Positions 51,864 to 60,490 of a DNA stretch of 64,000 nucleotides are shown in pieces. This stretch comes from Microbacterium sp. SORGH_AS_1204. GTDB taxonomy: Bacteria; Actinomycetota; Actinomycetes; Actinomycetales; Microbacteriaceae. The stretch is from contig NZ_JAUTBD010000001.1 in assembly GCF_030818935.1 (NCBI RefSeq), positions 1,612,001 to 1,676,000 on the forward strand, read 5' to 3'. A model generated the notes under the pieces. That model did no database searches, was not told where the DNA came from, and worked only from the letters and a program-made list of their open reading frames with translations. A program made the position numbers and the translations under genes. Positions within the stretch are counted from its first letter, which is position 1; every line of letters begins with the position of its first letter.

Positions 51864-52811
51864 TCAACCCGCGGTGCCCAGGATGTCGACGACGTACACC
51901 AGGGCCGTGCCGGAGGGGGCCCGCAGGATCTGCTGGTCCTGCTCGGTCTGGTCGGCGGGCACCACGATCAGCACCTGCGACCCGACGGTCTGCCCCTCGA
52001 GGGCGGAGGCCATCGCCGGGGGCAGCACCGAGACCTGCGCCTGGCCCGGCGCGCCGTTCTTCCACGTGGAGGCGAAGGTCGTGTCGGCGCCCCAGGCGAC
52101 GCCCTGCACGTGGATGACCACGGAGGAGTCGGCGGTGAGGGTCTCGCCGTCGCCCTTCTTGATGGTCTGCGAGCGCACCTCGGTCGGGGCGTTGCCCGCG
52201 GGGATGACCACACCGGGCTGCCCGTCGGGCGCGCGTACGACCGACGGCATGCCCGAATCGGCGTTGTACTGGTCGGCGCCGTCGGCGGCGGGGAGGAAGA
52301 CCTTGCGCACGTCGAACAGGAAGATCGCGCCCTCACCCTCGGCGACACCGAGGGCCTGTGCGCCCTGCGCTCCGAGATCGTCGCCAGGAATGGCGACGGC
52401 GACGCGCGAGCCCTCGGCCACGCACTGCAGCAGGGGTGCCAGCGACGGGACGGCCTGCGTCAGGCGCGGCAGCGGAGTCGCCGTGGCGACGTCGGCGTCG
52501 TAGGGCGTCGCCACGAGCTCTTCGCCGGATGCGGCGTCGAATACCGTCACGTCGACGAGGGCCAGCTGCGACTCGGTGGTGATGCGCGGGCCGTCGCCCT
52601 CGATGAGGGTCGCGGTGCCCGCCTCCGACGGCACGAAGGGCGACCGCACCGATGCGGTGGGGAGCGTACCGACCTCACCCGGCGCGTCGACGACCGACGC
52701 GATCGCGTCGTCGGTGGGCGTCGGGCACGACGAGGCAGCGGATGCCGAGCACCCGACGAGGCCGAATCCGGCCAGGGCGGTCACGGCAACGAGAGCGGGG
52801 AGTCTGCGCAC
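51864..52811 (-). CDS. FKBP-type peptidyl-prolyl isomerase lipoprotein
   Basis: This 315-residue protein has a lipoprotein signal (ALAGFGLVGC, lipobox Cys21) and so should be processed by Lgt and Lnt encoded in the same window. The body is two FKBP-like halves: about 70-165 (DVTVFDAASGEELVATPYD, AIPGDDLGAQ) and about 215-315 (SSVVIHVQGVAWGADTTFASTW, VGSQVLIVVPADQ, LVYVVDILG). The isomerase aromatic residues look partly degenerate in both halves, so activity is uncertain. It acts outside the membrane as a folding helper. It starts nine bases after trmI ends. Confidence 0.85.
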   Translation of the reverse strand: MRRLPALVAVTALAGFGLVGCSASAASSCPTPTDDAIASVVDAPGEVGTLPTASVRSPFVPSEAGTATLIEGDGPRITTESQLALVDVTVFDAASGEELVATPYDADVATATPLPRLTQAVPSLAPLLQCVAEGSRVAVAIPGDDLGAQGAQALGVAEGEGAIFLFDVRKVFLPAADGADQYNADSGMPSVVRAPDGQPGVVIPAGNAPTEVRSQTIKKGDGETLTADSSVVIHVQGVAWGADTTFASTWKNGAPGQAQVSVLPPAMASALEGQTVGSQVLIVVPADQTEQDQQILRAPSGTALVYVVDILGTAG

Positions 52812-52820
52812 CGGAACAGT

Positions 52821-53840
52821 TTAGGCGGTCGAGCCGGGCTCCCCCGACGCGGCCCCCGCGACGGACTGCCGGACGCCCTCGGCGGACTTCTGCGCCTCGC
52901 GCACGCGCTTGCGGAGGTTCTTGTCGGTGATCTCGCGATCGCCCACCGCACCCGGGGTCCACAGCTCCACGTCTTCGTCGCCGTAGCTGGACTTCGACGC
53001 GCGACGCTTCACCTCGGGCGGGATCGCACCGGGCGCCAGACGGCGGGCGGTGATGAGGAAGCCGGTGTGCGCGACCATGCGGTGGTCGGGGCGCACCGCG
53101 AGCCCCTCGACGTGCCAGCCGCGCACCATCGTCTCGCTGGCATCCGGTTCGGTGAAGAGGCCGGTCGCGCGGATGTACTCGGCCACGCGGCTGAGCTGCG
53201 TGGCGGTGGCGATGTAGCAGAGCACCACGCCGCCAGGGGTCAGCGCGTCGGCGGCGGCGTCGATGCATTCCCAGGGCGCCAGCATGTCGAGCACGATGCG
53301 ATCGACGGATGCCGGGGCCACGGCATCCGGAAGGCTCTCGACGAGATCGCCCACGATCACCTGCCACGTGGCCGGCAGCTCGCCGTGGAAGGTCTCGACG
53401 TTCGCGCGGGCGACGTCGGCGAACTCCTCGCGGCGCTCGAACGACAGCAGGCGGCCGGCGGGACCGATCGCCCGCAGGAGCCAGAGCGACAGCGCGCCCG
53501 ACCCGACGCCGGCTTCGACGACCGTCGCCCCGGGGAAGATGTCGGCCTGCGCGAGGATCTGGGCGGCATCCTTCGGGTAGACGATGGCGGCACCGCGGGG
53601 CATCGACATGACGAAGTCGCGCAGCAGGGGACGCACGGCCAGATAGTCGTGCCCGGAGCTGTTGGTGACGACGCTGCCGTCGGGCTGGCCGACGAGGAGC
53701 TCGTGTTTGAGCACGCCGTTGTGGGTGTGCAGTTCGCCTTGATCGCGCAGGGTGATCGTGTGCATGCGGCCCTTCGGGCCGGTCAGCTGCACCCGGTCGC
53801 CGACCCGGAAGGGGCCGCTCAGGTGGGGGGTCTCGCTCAT
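52821..53840 (-). CDS. trmI: tRNA (adenine-58-N1)-methyltransferase TrmI
   Basis: TrmI methylates A58 of tRNAs using SAM. The 339-residue protein has a small N-terminal beta domain (FRVGDRVQLTGPKGRMHTI) and a Rossmann methyltransferase with SAM loop VVEAGVGSGALSLWLL, FERREEF and DRIVLDMLAPWE, all typical of the family. A lysine/arginine-rich tail of about 60 residues follows. Its start overlaps the HAD gene stop by four bases. In M. tuberculosis the proteasome genes follow within a few kb; here the FKBP gene follows. Confidence 0.92.
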   Translation of the reverse strand: MSETPHLSGPFRVGDRVQLTGPKGRMHTITLRDQGELHTHNGVLKHELLVGQPDGSVVTNSSGHDYLAVRPLLRDFVMSMPRGAAIVYPKDAAQILAQADIFPGATVVEAGVGSGALSLWLLRAIGPAGRLLSFERREEFADVARANVETFHGELPATWQVIVGDLVESLPDAVAPASVDRIVLDMLAPWECIDAAADALTPGGVVLCYIATATQLSRVAEYIRATGLFTEPDASETMVRGWHVEGLAVRPDHRMVAHTGFLITARRLAPGAIPPEVKRRASKSSYGDEDVELWTPGAVGDREITDKNLRKRVREAQKSAEGVRQSVAGAASGEPGSTA

Positions 53841-54535
53841 CGGTTCACTCGCGTTTCAGTGGGGCGGGCCAGCGCGTGCGCAGCGTGCAGGTCGCGCAGG
53901 TCGGCGGTCGTGCGGCCCGCGAGGCTCGGCCAGAGGGCGTGCGCGCCGACGCCGTCGAGCGGCACCATCAGCGGCACGCCCAGCGACACCGCGCCGCTGG
54001 CGAGAGCCGAGCGCAGGCCGTTGGGGCTGTCTTCGACGGCGACGGTGTCGCGGATGTCGACGCCGAGGACCGCCGCGGCCTGCAGGTAGGGGTCGGGGTG
54101 GGGCTTGGGCCGTTCGACGTCGTCGCCCGCGACCACGACGTCGAAGGCCGCGAAATCGATCAGGCCGACGACGGAGAGAGCCATGCGCCGCATCGACATC
54201 GTCACCAGCGCCGTCTTGACCCCGTTCGCCTTCAGATCGGCCAGCAGCTCTCGCGCCCCGGGCCGGAACGGCACACCGGTGGTGGCGAGCTGGCGCAGCA
54301 CCTCGTCGGTGAGGTAGGCGATGATGTCGTCGACACCCCACGGCACGCCCGCGTTCTGCAGCAGGCGCGCGGAGTCCTCGAGGGCGAGGCCCACCATGCC
54401 GAGGGCTTGTTCGTGCGTCCACGTGCCGCCGAAGCGTTCGACCAGCGGAGTCTCGGCGGCCATCCAGTAGGGCTCGGTGTCGACGAGCGTGCCGTCCATG
54501 TCCCAGAGGACCGCGGCGGGGGCCGGAGAAGTCAT
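53837..54535 (-). CDS. HAD family hydrolase
   Basis: This 232-residue phosphatase-type HAD protein has motif I with the nucleophile in LWDMDGTLVDTEPYW, a helical cap (about 20-90), motif II in TALVTMS, motif III Lys in RPKPHPDPYL and motif IV VEDSPNGLRSALASG. It resembles beta-phosphoglucomutase-like/phosphatase subfamily members; the substrate is unknown. The ATG at 54535 is chosen because a minus-strand TACGAT sits six bases before it. It heads the cluster and overlaps trmI by four bases. Confidence 0.85.
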   Translation of the reverse strand: MTSPAPAAVLWDMDGTLVDTEPYWMAAETPLVERFGGTWTHEQALGMVGLALEDSARLLQNAGVPWGVDDIIAYLTDEVLRQLATTGVPFRPGARELLADLKANGVKTALVTMSMRRMALSVVGLIDFAAFDVVVAGDDVERPKPHPDPYLQAAAVLGVDIRDTVAVEDSPNGLRSALASGAVSLGVPLMVPLDGVGAHALWPSLAGRTTADLRDLHAAHALARPTETRVNR

Positions 54536-54541
54536 CGTTCC

Positions 54542-54547
54542 ATCGTA
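54542..54547 (-). promoter_or_regulatory. -10-like box, leaderless HAD-trmI operon
   Basis: On the minus strand TACGAT is followed by six bases and the ATG at 54535. Confidence 0.5.
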
Positions 54548-54630
54548 TCGACGGCGGACGGCGGCGCCGTCCGGCCCCTCGCTCGTGCGCCTATTCTGGA
54601 AGCCAGCCCCGACGGGGCAGAGGAGGTTGC

Positions 54631-55497
54631 GTGGACGCACTGGGTCGCCGGATCATCGTCGCTGCTTTCGACGGCTGGAACGACGCCGGAGAGGCCGCGT
54701 CGGCGGCAGCGTCCCTGCTGCGCGCCGACGTGGAGTACGAGGTCGTGCACTCGGTCGATCCCGAGCTGTACTTCGACTACCAGTACACCCGGCCCCAGAT
54801 CGGACTGGATGCCGAGGGGCGTCGCACCCTGACCTGGCCCGAGGCCACGCTGCTGCGTCCGGTCGGCCGTTCGGACGACGCCGAGATCTGGTTGCTCGTC
54901 GGTGTCGAACCCGCGCGCGCCTGGCAGGCGTTCGCGGCGGAGTTCATCGACGTCGCCCTGCGCGAAGACGTCACGGGGTTCGTCGCGCTCGGCTCGATGA
55001 TGTCGGACGTGCCGCACACGCGCCCCATCTCCGTCTTCGCCGGCAGCGACAACGAGGCCGTCCGTCAGTCGCTCGGGCTCGAGCGGAGCCTCTACGAGGG
55101 GCCCGTCGGCATCCTGAGCGCCATCGGCCACGCGTCCGAGCAGGTCGGGATCCCCACGGCGAGCCTGTGGGCGAGCGTGCCGCACTACGTCGCCGGCCAC
55201 ACCCCGTCGCCGAAGGCGACCCTCGCGCTGCTGGAACGGCTCGAGTCGATCACCGGCATCACCGTGCCGCGCGGCGACCTCGAGGCCGAGTCACGGCAGT
55301 GGGAGGCATCGATCGACGCCGCCGCGGCCGACGACGAAGAGATGAGCGACTACATCCGCCAGCTCGAGCAGACGCGCGACACGTGGGACTCCCCCGAAGC
55401 CTCGGGTGATGCCATCGCGCAGGAGTTCGAGCGGTACCTGCGTCGCGGCGGCGAGGGGCCGGCCAAACCCGGGCGCGACGACCCGCCGCGTCGCTGA
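54631..55497 (+). CDS. PAC2 family protein
   Basis: This 288-residue protein is of the PAC2 (proteasome assembly chaperone 2-like) family: IIVAAFDGWNDAGEAASAA at the start, the central FVALGSMMSDVPHTRPISVF and SLWASVPHYVAGHTPSPKATLALLE. The C-terminus is charged. The biochemical function in bacteria is not established and the family name does not prove a proteasome link. A GTG start with GAGGAGG upstream is clear. A related PAC2 gene lies at 58012-58938. Confidence 0.82.
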   Translation: MDALGRRIIVAAFDGWNDAGEAASAAASLLRADVEYEVVHSVDPELYFDYQYTRPQIGLDAEGRRTLTWPEATLLRPVGRSDDAEIWLLVGVEPARAWQAFAAEFIDVALREDVTGFVALGSMMSDVPHTRPISVFAGSDNEAVRQSLGLERSLYEGPVGILSAIGHASEQVGIPTASLWASVPHYVAGHTPSPKATLALLERLESITGITVPRGDLEAESRQWEASIDAAAADDEEMSDYIRQLEQTRDTWDSPEASGDAIAQEFERYLRRGGEGPAKPGRDDPPRR

Positions 55498-55672
55498 CGC
55501 CCTTCGTCGACGCCGTGCCGGCGCCTGCCGTGGGCACCCCGTATGTCGGCGTGTTCGCGCGCTCCCGTTGAGCGTCCCGCCCACCGCTGCGTCGGCGCCT
55601 TGCATGCCGCTGCGCCTGTGCGCTGCGTGGCGCCGCCGGGGCGCCCCGGCCGCCGCCCGGCATCCGGAAACG

Positions 55673-55708
55673 CTCGAGGCCCGCCCCGCGTACGGGACGG
55701 GCCTCGAG
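55673..55708. terminator. Hairpin between convergent PAC2 and CofE-like genes
   Basis: CTCGAGGCCCG pairs with CGGGCCTCGAG, with an inner CCCG/CGGG around CGTA. It lies between two convergent genes and 10 bases from the CofE-like stop, so it can serve both. The rest of 55498-55718 shows no gene. Confidence 0.72.
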
Positions 55709-55718
55709 GGTGGTGCTG

Positions 55719-56417
55719 TCAGCCGTGGCGGACGATGCCGAGCGGTGTCGACTCGTGGCCCTGGCCGAGCGGGTTGTCTTTCAGGATCGCGACGAGACGC
55801 TTCTCGCCGGCCTTGTCCATGGTCGAGCCGAGGATGTTGCCGCCCAGGTCGTTGATGTCGACCACGGCCACCTGCAGGTCGCCGCCGAGCAGCTTCTTGA
55901 GGCGCGCGGCGACCTCGCGAGGCCGCTCCGGGCCGAGTACGACGGCCTGGTTGTAGGGCGGAATCGTGCCGCTGGTGGGGCCGTCGATCGCGCGGGCCTT
56001 GTCGCCGGCGATGCGGTAGAAGTCGCCCTTGCGGCCCAGCGCCTTGGTGACGGCCGAGACCGCCGCGGCGACCAGGATGCGGGGCGTTCCACACTCGCGC
56101 AGCGCCATCTCCATCGTCTCGGGCATGCCCAGGCCGATGCCGTAGGGCGTGCGGGTGACGTACTTCGACAGGAACAGCGCGAGCTTGCGGGGCTTGATCG
56201 CGTCGAGCTTGTAGGAGCGGCCCTGCGTGATCGCCACGATCTTCTCGGTGACGAACAGCAGGTCGCCCGGCTGCACGGCATCCTTCGCGTATTCGAGGAT
56301 GAAGGCGTCGAGGTCGTCGCCCGGCATGACGACCCGCGTGCGGATCGGAATGCGAGCGTACGAGGTGCCCTCGACGGTTCGGGTGAGCGCCTTGCCGGCG
56401 TTGGCCTCGCCGCTCAT
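55719..56417 (-). CDS. CofE-like protein (coenzyme F420-0:L-glutamate ligase family)
   Basis: This 232-residue protein matches the F420-0:gamma-glutamyl ligase fold: [62 protein letters not shown] and [17 protein letters not shown]. It lacks the fused nitroreductase domain found in mycobacterial FbiB, so it is a stand-alone ligase-fold protein. Whether it really makes F420 is not shown, since no other fbi gene is in the window. It overlaps sigA by four bases (ATGA), an unexpected partner. Confidence 0.75.
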   Translation of the reverse strand: MSGEANAGKALTRTVEGTSYARIPIRTRVVMPGDDLDAFILEYAKDAVQPGDLLFVTEKIVAITQGRSYKLDAIKPRKLALFLSKYVTRTPYGIGLGMPETMEMALRECGTPRILVAAAVSAVTKALGRKGDFYRIAGDKARAIDGPTSGTIPPYNQAVVLGPERPREVAARLKKLLGGDLQVAVVDINDLGGNILGSTMDKAGEKRLVAILKDNPLGQGHESTPLGIVRHG

Positions 56418-57739
56418 TCGAGGTAGTCCCGGAGCGACTGCGAGCGGCTGGGATGACGCAGCTTCGCCATGGTCTTCGACTCGATCTGACGGATGCGCTC
56501 ACGCGTCACGCCGAACGTGTCGCCGATCTGGTCGAGGGTCTTGGGCTGACCGTCGCCGAGGCCGAAGCGCATGCGGATCACGCCGGCCTCGCGCTCGCTG
56601 AGCGAGTCGAGGAGCGACTCCAGCTGGCGCTGCAGCATCGTGAAGCCGACCGCGTCGGCGGGCACGACAGCCTCGGTGTCCTCGATGAGGTCACCGAACT
56701 CGCTGTCGCCGTCTTCACCGAGGGGCGTGTGCAGCGAGATGGGCTCGCGGCCGTACTTCTGCACCTCGATGACCTTCTCGGGGGTCATGTCGAGCTCGCG
56801 GCTCAGCTCTTCCGGAGTGGGTTCGCGACCGAGATCCTGCAGCATCTGGCGCTGGACACGGGCGAGCTTGTTGATGACCTCGACCATGTGCACGGGGATG
56901 CGGATGGTGCGGGCCTGGTCGGCCATCGCGCGCGTGATCGCCTGACGGATCCACCACGTGGCGTAGGTCGAGAACTTGAAGCCCTTGGTGTAGTCGAACT
57001 TCTCGACCGCACGGATGAGGCCCAGGTTTCCCTCCTGGATCAGATCCAGAAACTGCATGCCGCGACCGGTGTAGCGCTTGGCGAGCGAGACCACCAGACG
57101 CAGGTTGGCGCCGAGCAGGTGGCTCTTGGCGCGCTGACCGTCGCGGGCCACCCACTGCAGGTCGAGCCCGAGCTGGCTGGTCTTCTCGGCGGCCGACATG
57201 TTCGACAGCTTCTCTTCCGCGAACAGGCCCGCCTCGATTCGCATGGCGAGCTCGACCTCTTCGGCCGCGTTCAGCAGCGGGACCTTGCCGATCTGCTTCA
57301 GGTAGTCCTTGACCGGGTCTGCCGTGGCGCCGGTGATCTGCGCCGAGTAGACGGGGACGTCTTCGTCGTCGCTGGAGGAGATGACGATCGCGCCCTGGGG
57401 CAGCGCCTCGGCCGGCTTGACGGGAGCCTCGTCATCGTCGTCGTCCGACTTCTTCGCGTCGCCCTTGGCGGCGTCGTCGGAGTCATCGGCGTCGTCGCTG
57501 TCGTCGACCTCGATCTCGACGTCGTCCTCGTCATCGACGTCCTCTTCGTCTTCGAGGTCGTCGTCGGTCTTCGCCTTGGTCTTCGCCTTGGCGGGCGTCG
57601 CCTTGGCTTTGGCGGGGGCCTTCTTGGCGGGAGCCTTCTTCGCGGCCGTCGTCGTCGACGCCGTTACGGTCTCCTCGGAGTCCTCGAGCTCGGTGTCCTT
57701 CGCACTCCGGGAGCGGGTCTTGGTTGTCGTGCCTGCCAC
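56414..57739 (-). CDS. sigA: Primary RNA polymerase sigma factor
   Basis: This 441-residue protein is the housekeeping sigma-70 (SigA/HrdB). The first 150 residues are a Lys/Ala-rich stretch followed by a long Asp/Glu-rich segment. Then come region 1.2 ([16 protein letters not shown]), region 2 ([52 protein letters not shown]), region 3 and region 4 ([20 protein letters not shown]). It would bind RbpA made at 44.2 kb. It starts with GTG; GAAAGG precedes. The gene downstream overlaps by four bases. Confidence 0.95.
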   Translation of the reverse strand: MAGTTTKTRSRSAKDTELEDSEETVTASTTTAAKKAPAKKAPAKAKATPAKAKTKAKTDDDLEDEEDVDDEDDVEIEVDDSDDADDSDDAAKGDAKKSDDDDDEAPVKPAEALPQGAIVISSSDDEDVPVYSAQITGATADPVKDYLKQIGKVPLLNAAEEVELAMRIEAGLFAEEKLSNMSAAEKTSQLGLDLQWVARDGQRAKSHLLGANLRLVVSLAKRYTGRGMQFLDLIQEGNLGLIRAVEKFDYTKGFKFSTYATWWIRQAITRAMADQARTIRIPVHMVEVINKLARVQRQMLQDLGREPTPEELSRELDMTPEKVIEVQKYGREPISLHTPLGEDGDSEFGDLIEDTEAVVPADAVGFTMLQRQLESLLDSLSEREAGVIRMRFGLGDGQPKTLDQIGDTFGVTRERIRQIESKTMAKLRHPSRSQSLRDYLE

Positions 57740-57806
57740 GTTTCGCCTTTCACCGGGAACGTACGTTGCACGGCCGCCGGTCGTTCTCGGACACTAGTAA
57801 GACCCT

Positions 57807-57900
57807 TGTCAAGTCCCGAGCCGAGGAGCGGGGGCTCCTGGTCCGGTTGACAACGGGTCAGGTTCTTCATTGTCTCACATCCTCGGACCGGGACTTGACG
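57807..57900. repeat. Inverted repeat with inner hairpin upstream of sigA
   Basis: The complement of 57807-57826 (CCTCGGCTCGGGACTTGACA) and the + strand at 57881-57900 (CCTCGGACCGGGACTTGACG) agree at 17 of 20 bases. Inside, AGGAGC (57824-57829) faces GCTCCT (57834-57839). Both arms carry GACTTGAC. It lies in the 272-base gap before sigA and may be a regulator site or a leader structure. I cannot place a confident sigA promoter. Confidence 0.55.
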
Positions 57901-58011
57901 CGGACCGGGGATCTATGCGTAGACAACGCTCCGCGACATCCATGCATTCCCGGATGCCGGTGACCTGGCATCCGATGATCTCGGGGCGACCGCGGGATCG
58001 GCGCGAGAGGC

Positions 58012-58938
58012 TCAGCCGAGCTTGCCGCGGCGATCGTCGTCGCCGGGGCGCGACGCGAGGAAACGCTCCAACTCGGCGGCGAGTTCGTCGGCACTCGGCA
58101 GATCACCGGTGTGGATGATCGGCGTCGCCTGGGTGGAGCCGGCCATGTACGCGTCGTAGCGCTCCTCGAGGTTCTCGAGCATGCGCGTCAGTTCGTCGCT
58201 GGCTTCGACCTGCTCGGTGACCTTGGCGAGGAACTCGCGGTTCTCTTCGCGGAGCACCTCGCCCGAGAAGACGAGTCCGGTCGCGACGGTGAGGCTGTCG
58301 AGGGCGGCCAGAGCCGCTGCCGGGTACTCGGTGTCGCCGAGGTAGTGCGGAACGAGGAGTGCGAAACCCGCCACCTTGGCGCCCGCTTCGGCGAAGCGGT
58401 ACTCCAGCAGATGCCCCGCCGTGGAGGGGACTTGCGTGTGCGGACGCCACACCGAGTGCGCCTCGGCGAGGTCGGGACGCGTGCCGCTGACGGTCGTGCC
58501 GATGGGGCGGGTGTGCGGCACCGGCATGGGGATGGCGTGGACCCAGGTGATCGACGACACCTGCAGCCCGGCGGCGAGTTCGAGGACCGACTCGGCGAAC
58601 GCCTCCCAGAGGAAGTCGGGCTCGTACCCCGCGAGCAGCAGGAACGGCGCACCCAGCGAATCGTGCGCCAGCGACAGCTCGAGACGCGCGGGGCGGTAGT
58701 CGGTGAGGTGGTCTTCGACGAAGGTGATGAGGGGACGGCGAGCCCGGTAGTCGAGCAGCGTGTCGTTGTCGAAGACGACCAGCGGATTCGGGTCGAGGTC
58801 GTTGCGGAAGTACTCGACCAGGCGCGTCACCGCGCCGCCGGCGTCGGTGAACCCGGTGAGCGAGATCACCAGCGGCAGGCCCGACGGCACGGGCGGCGCC
58901 GTGGGGGCACGGTCGTACAGCGGTGCGGATGCGGGCAT
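58012..58938 (-). CDS. PAC2 family protein (second copy)
   Basis: This 308-residue protein is a second PAC2 member, with GLPLVISLTGFTDAGGAV, VFDNDTLLDYRARRP, MPVPHTRPIGTTVSG, LLVPHYLGDTEYPAAALAALDSL and an acidic, coiled C-terminal segment (about 225-300). It differs in sequence from the copy at 54631-55497 but shares the order of motifs. The ATG at 58938 has a minus-strand TAAAGT six bases upstream and is probably leaderless. It is upstream of sigA on the same strand but 272 bases away. Confidence 0.82.
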   Translation of the reverse strand: MPASAPLYDRAPTAPPVPSGLPLVISLTGFTDAGGAVTRLVEYFRNDLDPNPLVVFDNDTLLDYRARRPLITFVEDHLTDYRPARLELSLAHDSLGAPFLLLAGYEPDFLWEAFAESVLELAAGLQVSSITWVHAIPMPVPHTRPIGTTVSGTRPDLAEAHSVWRPHTQVPSTAGHLLEYRFAEAGAKVAGFALLVPHYLGDTEYPAAALAALDSLTVATGLVFSGEVLREENREFLAKVTEQVEASDELTRMLENLEERYDAYMAGSTQATPIIHTGDLPSADELAAELERFLASRPGDDDRRGKLG

Positions 58939-58944
58939 ACGACC

Positions 58945-58950
58945 ACTTTA
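58945..58950 (-). promoter_or_regulatory. -10-like box, leaderless PAC2 gene
   Basis: On the minus strand TAAAGT is followed by six bases and the ATG at 58938. Confidence 0.5.
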
Positions 58951-59010
58951 CGAGCGGTCGCGGATGACTCGGCCGCGGTGCGTCCCGCTGCTAGCGAACA
59001 CACCCGAACC

Positions 59011-59016
59011 TAGGAT
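59011..59016 (+). promoter_or_regulatory. -10-like box, leaderless pepA
   Basis: TAGGAT is followed by seven bases and the ATG at 59024. This spacing favours 59024 over the in-frame ATG at 59015, which would overlap the box. Confidence 0.5.
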
Positions 59017-59023
59017 GGATGCC

Positions 59024-60490
59024 ATGCCCTTCCCCTCTGTGGCGTACACCGACGCCCCCGTACGCGAGTCCGACGCCGACGCGATCCTGCTGATCGTCCC
59101 GACCCTCTCGGAAGGGGCACCCGACCCCTACGGATGGGACGGCCTCGGCGCCGCGCTGACGGCGGTCGGCTTCACGGGAGCGACCGGTTCGTTCCAGCGT
59201 GTGCACGTACCGGGCGTGCAGACGCCGCTCGCTGTCGCGGGAGCGGGCACCGACCCGGGGGAAGCCGCCCTGCGGGATGCCGCGGGCGTGGGCCTTCGCC
59301 AATTGACCGGTTTCGCGCACGTGGCGGTCGAGGCGCTCATCGACGCCCCGTGGCGCCCGCTCGCCGAGGGCGCGGCCCTCGGCGGCTACCGCTTCGCCGA
59401 CTACAAGAAGAAGTCGCCCAAGGCGCGGGCCGCCCGCGTGAGCGTGGCCGCCTCCGCCGCACCGTCGGAGGCCGACGTCGCGGCCGTGGCGGCCATCGGC
59501 GGTGCCGTGGCGCTCGTGAAGGATCTCGTCACCACCCCGGCCGAGTGGCTCGGGCCCGCCGACTTCGCCGACGCCGCCGTGAAGGCGGTGGACGGGCTGC
59601 CCGTCGACGTCGAGGTGCTCGACGAGACCGCGCTGCGCGACGGCGGGTACGGCGGCATCCTGGGCGTGGGGCAGGGCTCGGATCGCCCGCCCCGTCTCGT
59701 GCGACTCGACTACTCCCCCGCCGGTGCGGTGCGTCACGTCGCCCTCGTGGGCAAGGGCATCACGTTCGACACCGGTGGTCTCTCGCTCAAGCCGGCGGCA
59801 TCCATGGTCGGCATGAAGTACGACATGTGCGGCGCGGCGACGGTGCTCGCCGTGCTGAAGGCCGCCGCCGAGATGCAGCTGCCCGTGCGACTCAGCGTGT
59901 GGTTGTGCATCGCCGACAACATGCCGTCGGGTCGGGCCACCCGCCCGGGCGACGTGCTGCGCACGCTCGACGGCACCACGGTCGAGGTGCTCAACACCGA
60001 TGCCGAGGGGCGTCTCGTGCTCGCCGACGGCCTGGCTGCCGCGAGCCGTGAGAAACCCGACCTCATCGTCGATGTCGCGACGCTCACCGGCGCCATCACC
60101 GTCGCCCTCGGCAACCGCCACACCGGCGTCATGGGAGACGACGATGCGGTGGCCTCGTACCTGGCCGCGGCCGGCCGTGCCGCCGAGCTCGCGTGGCAGC
60201 TCCCGCTGCCCGACCACATGGTCGACGACCTCGACTCCCCCATCGCCGACCTGCAGAACGCGAAGATCGGTGACCCGGCCGGAGGCTCGCTGTTCGCAGG
60301 CCTCTTCCTCCGGCACTTCGTCGGTCGTGTCTCGGAAGACGCCGACGCCGCCCGCATCCCGTGGGTGCACCTCGATATCGCGGGTGTCGGCATGAACAAG
60401 TCGGCGCCCTTCGGATACACCGACAAGGGCGTGACCGGCGCAACGGTGCGCTCGCTCGTCGAGATGCTCGCTGCTGAGGCCGCCCGATGA
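59024..60490 (+). CDS. pepA: Leucyl aminopeptidase (M17)
   Basis: This 488-residue M17 aminopeptidase removes N-terminal residues from peptides using two metal ions. The N-terminal domain is variable; the C-terminal catalytic domain has GKGITFDTGGLSLKP with metal-binding Lys and Asp, MKYDMCGAA, and the signature NTDAEGRLVLAD, then LTGAITVALG. Active enzymes are cytoplasmic hexamers. The ATG at 59024 is chosen from leaderless spacing. The stop overlaps lpd by four bases, as in other actinobacteria where pepA-lpd-sucB are linked. Confidence 0.93.
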   Translation: MPFPSVAYTDAPVRESDADAILLIVPTLSEGAPDPYGWDGLGAALTAVGFTGATGSFQRVHVPGVQTPLAVAGAGTDPGEAALRDAAGVGLRQLTGFAHVAVEALIDAPWRPLAEGAALGGYRFADYKKKSPKARAARVSVAASAAPSEADVAAVAAIGGAVALVKDLVTTPAEWLGPADFADAAVKAVDGLPVDVEVLDETALRDGGYGGILGVGQGSDRPPRLVRLDYSPAGAVRHVALVGKGITFDTGGLSLKPAASMVGMKYDMCGAATVLAVLKAAAEMQLPVRLSVWLCIADNMPSGRATRPGDVLRTLDGTTVEVLNTDAEGRLVLADGLAAASREKPDLIVDVATLTGAITVALGNRHTGVMGDDDAVASYLAAAGRAAELAWQLPLPDHMVDDLDSPIADLQNAKIGDPAGGSLFAGLFLRHFVGRVSEDADAARIPWVHLDIAGVGMNKSAPFGYTDKGVTGATVRSLVEMLAAEAAR

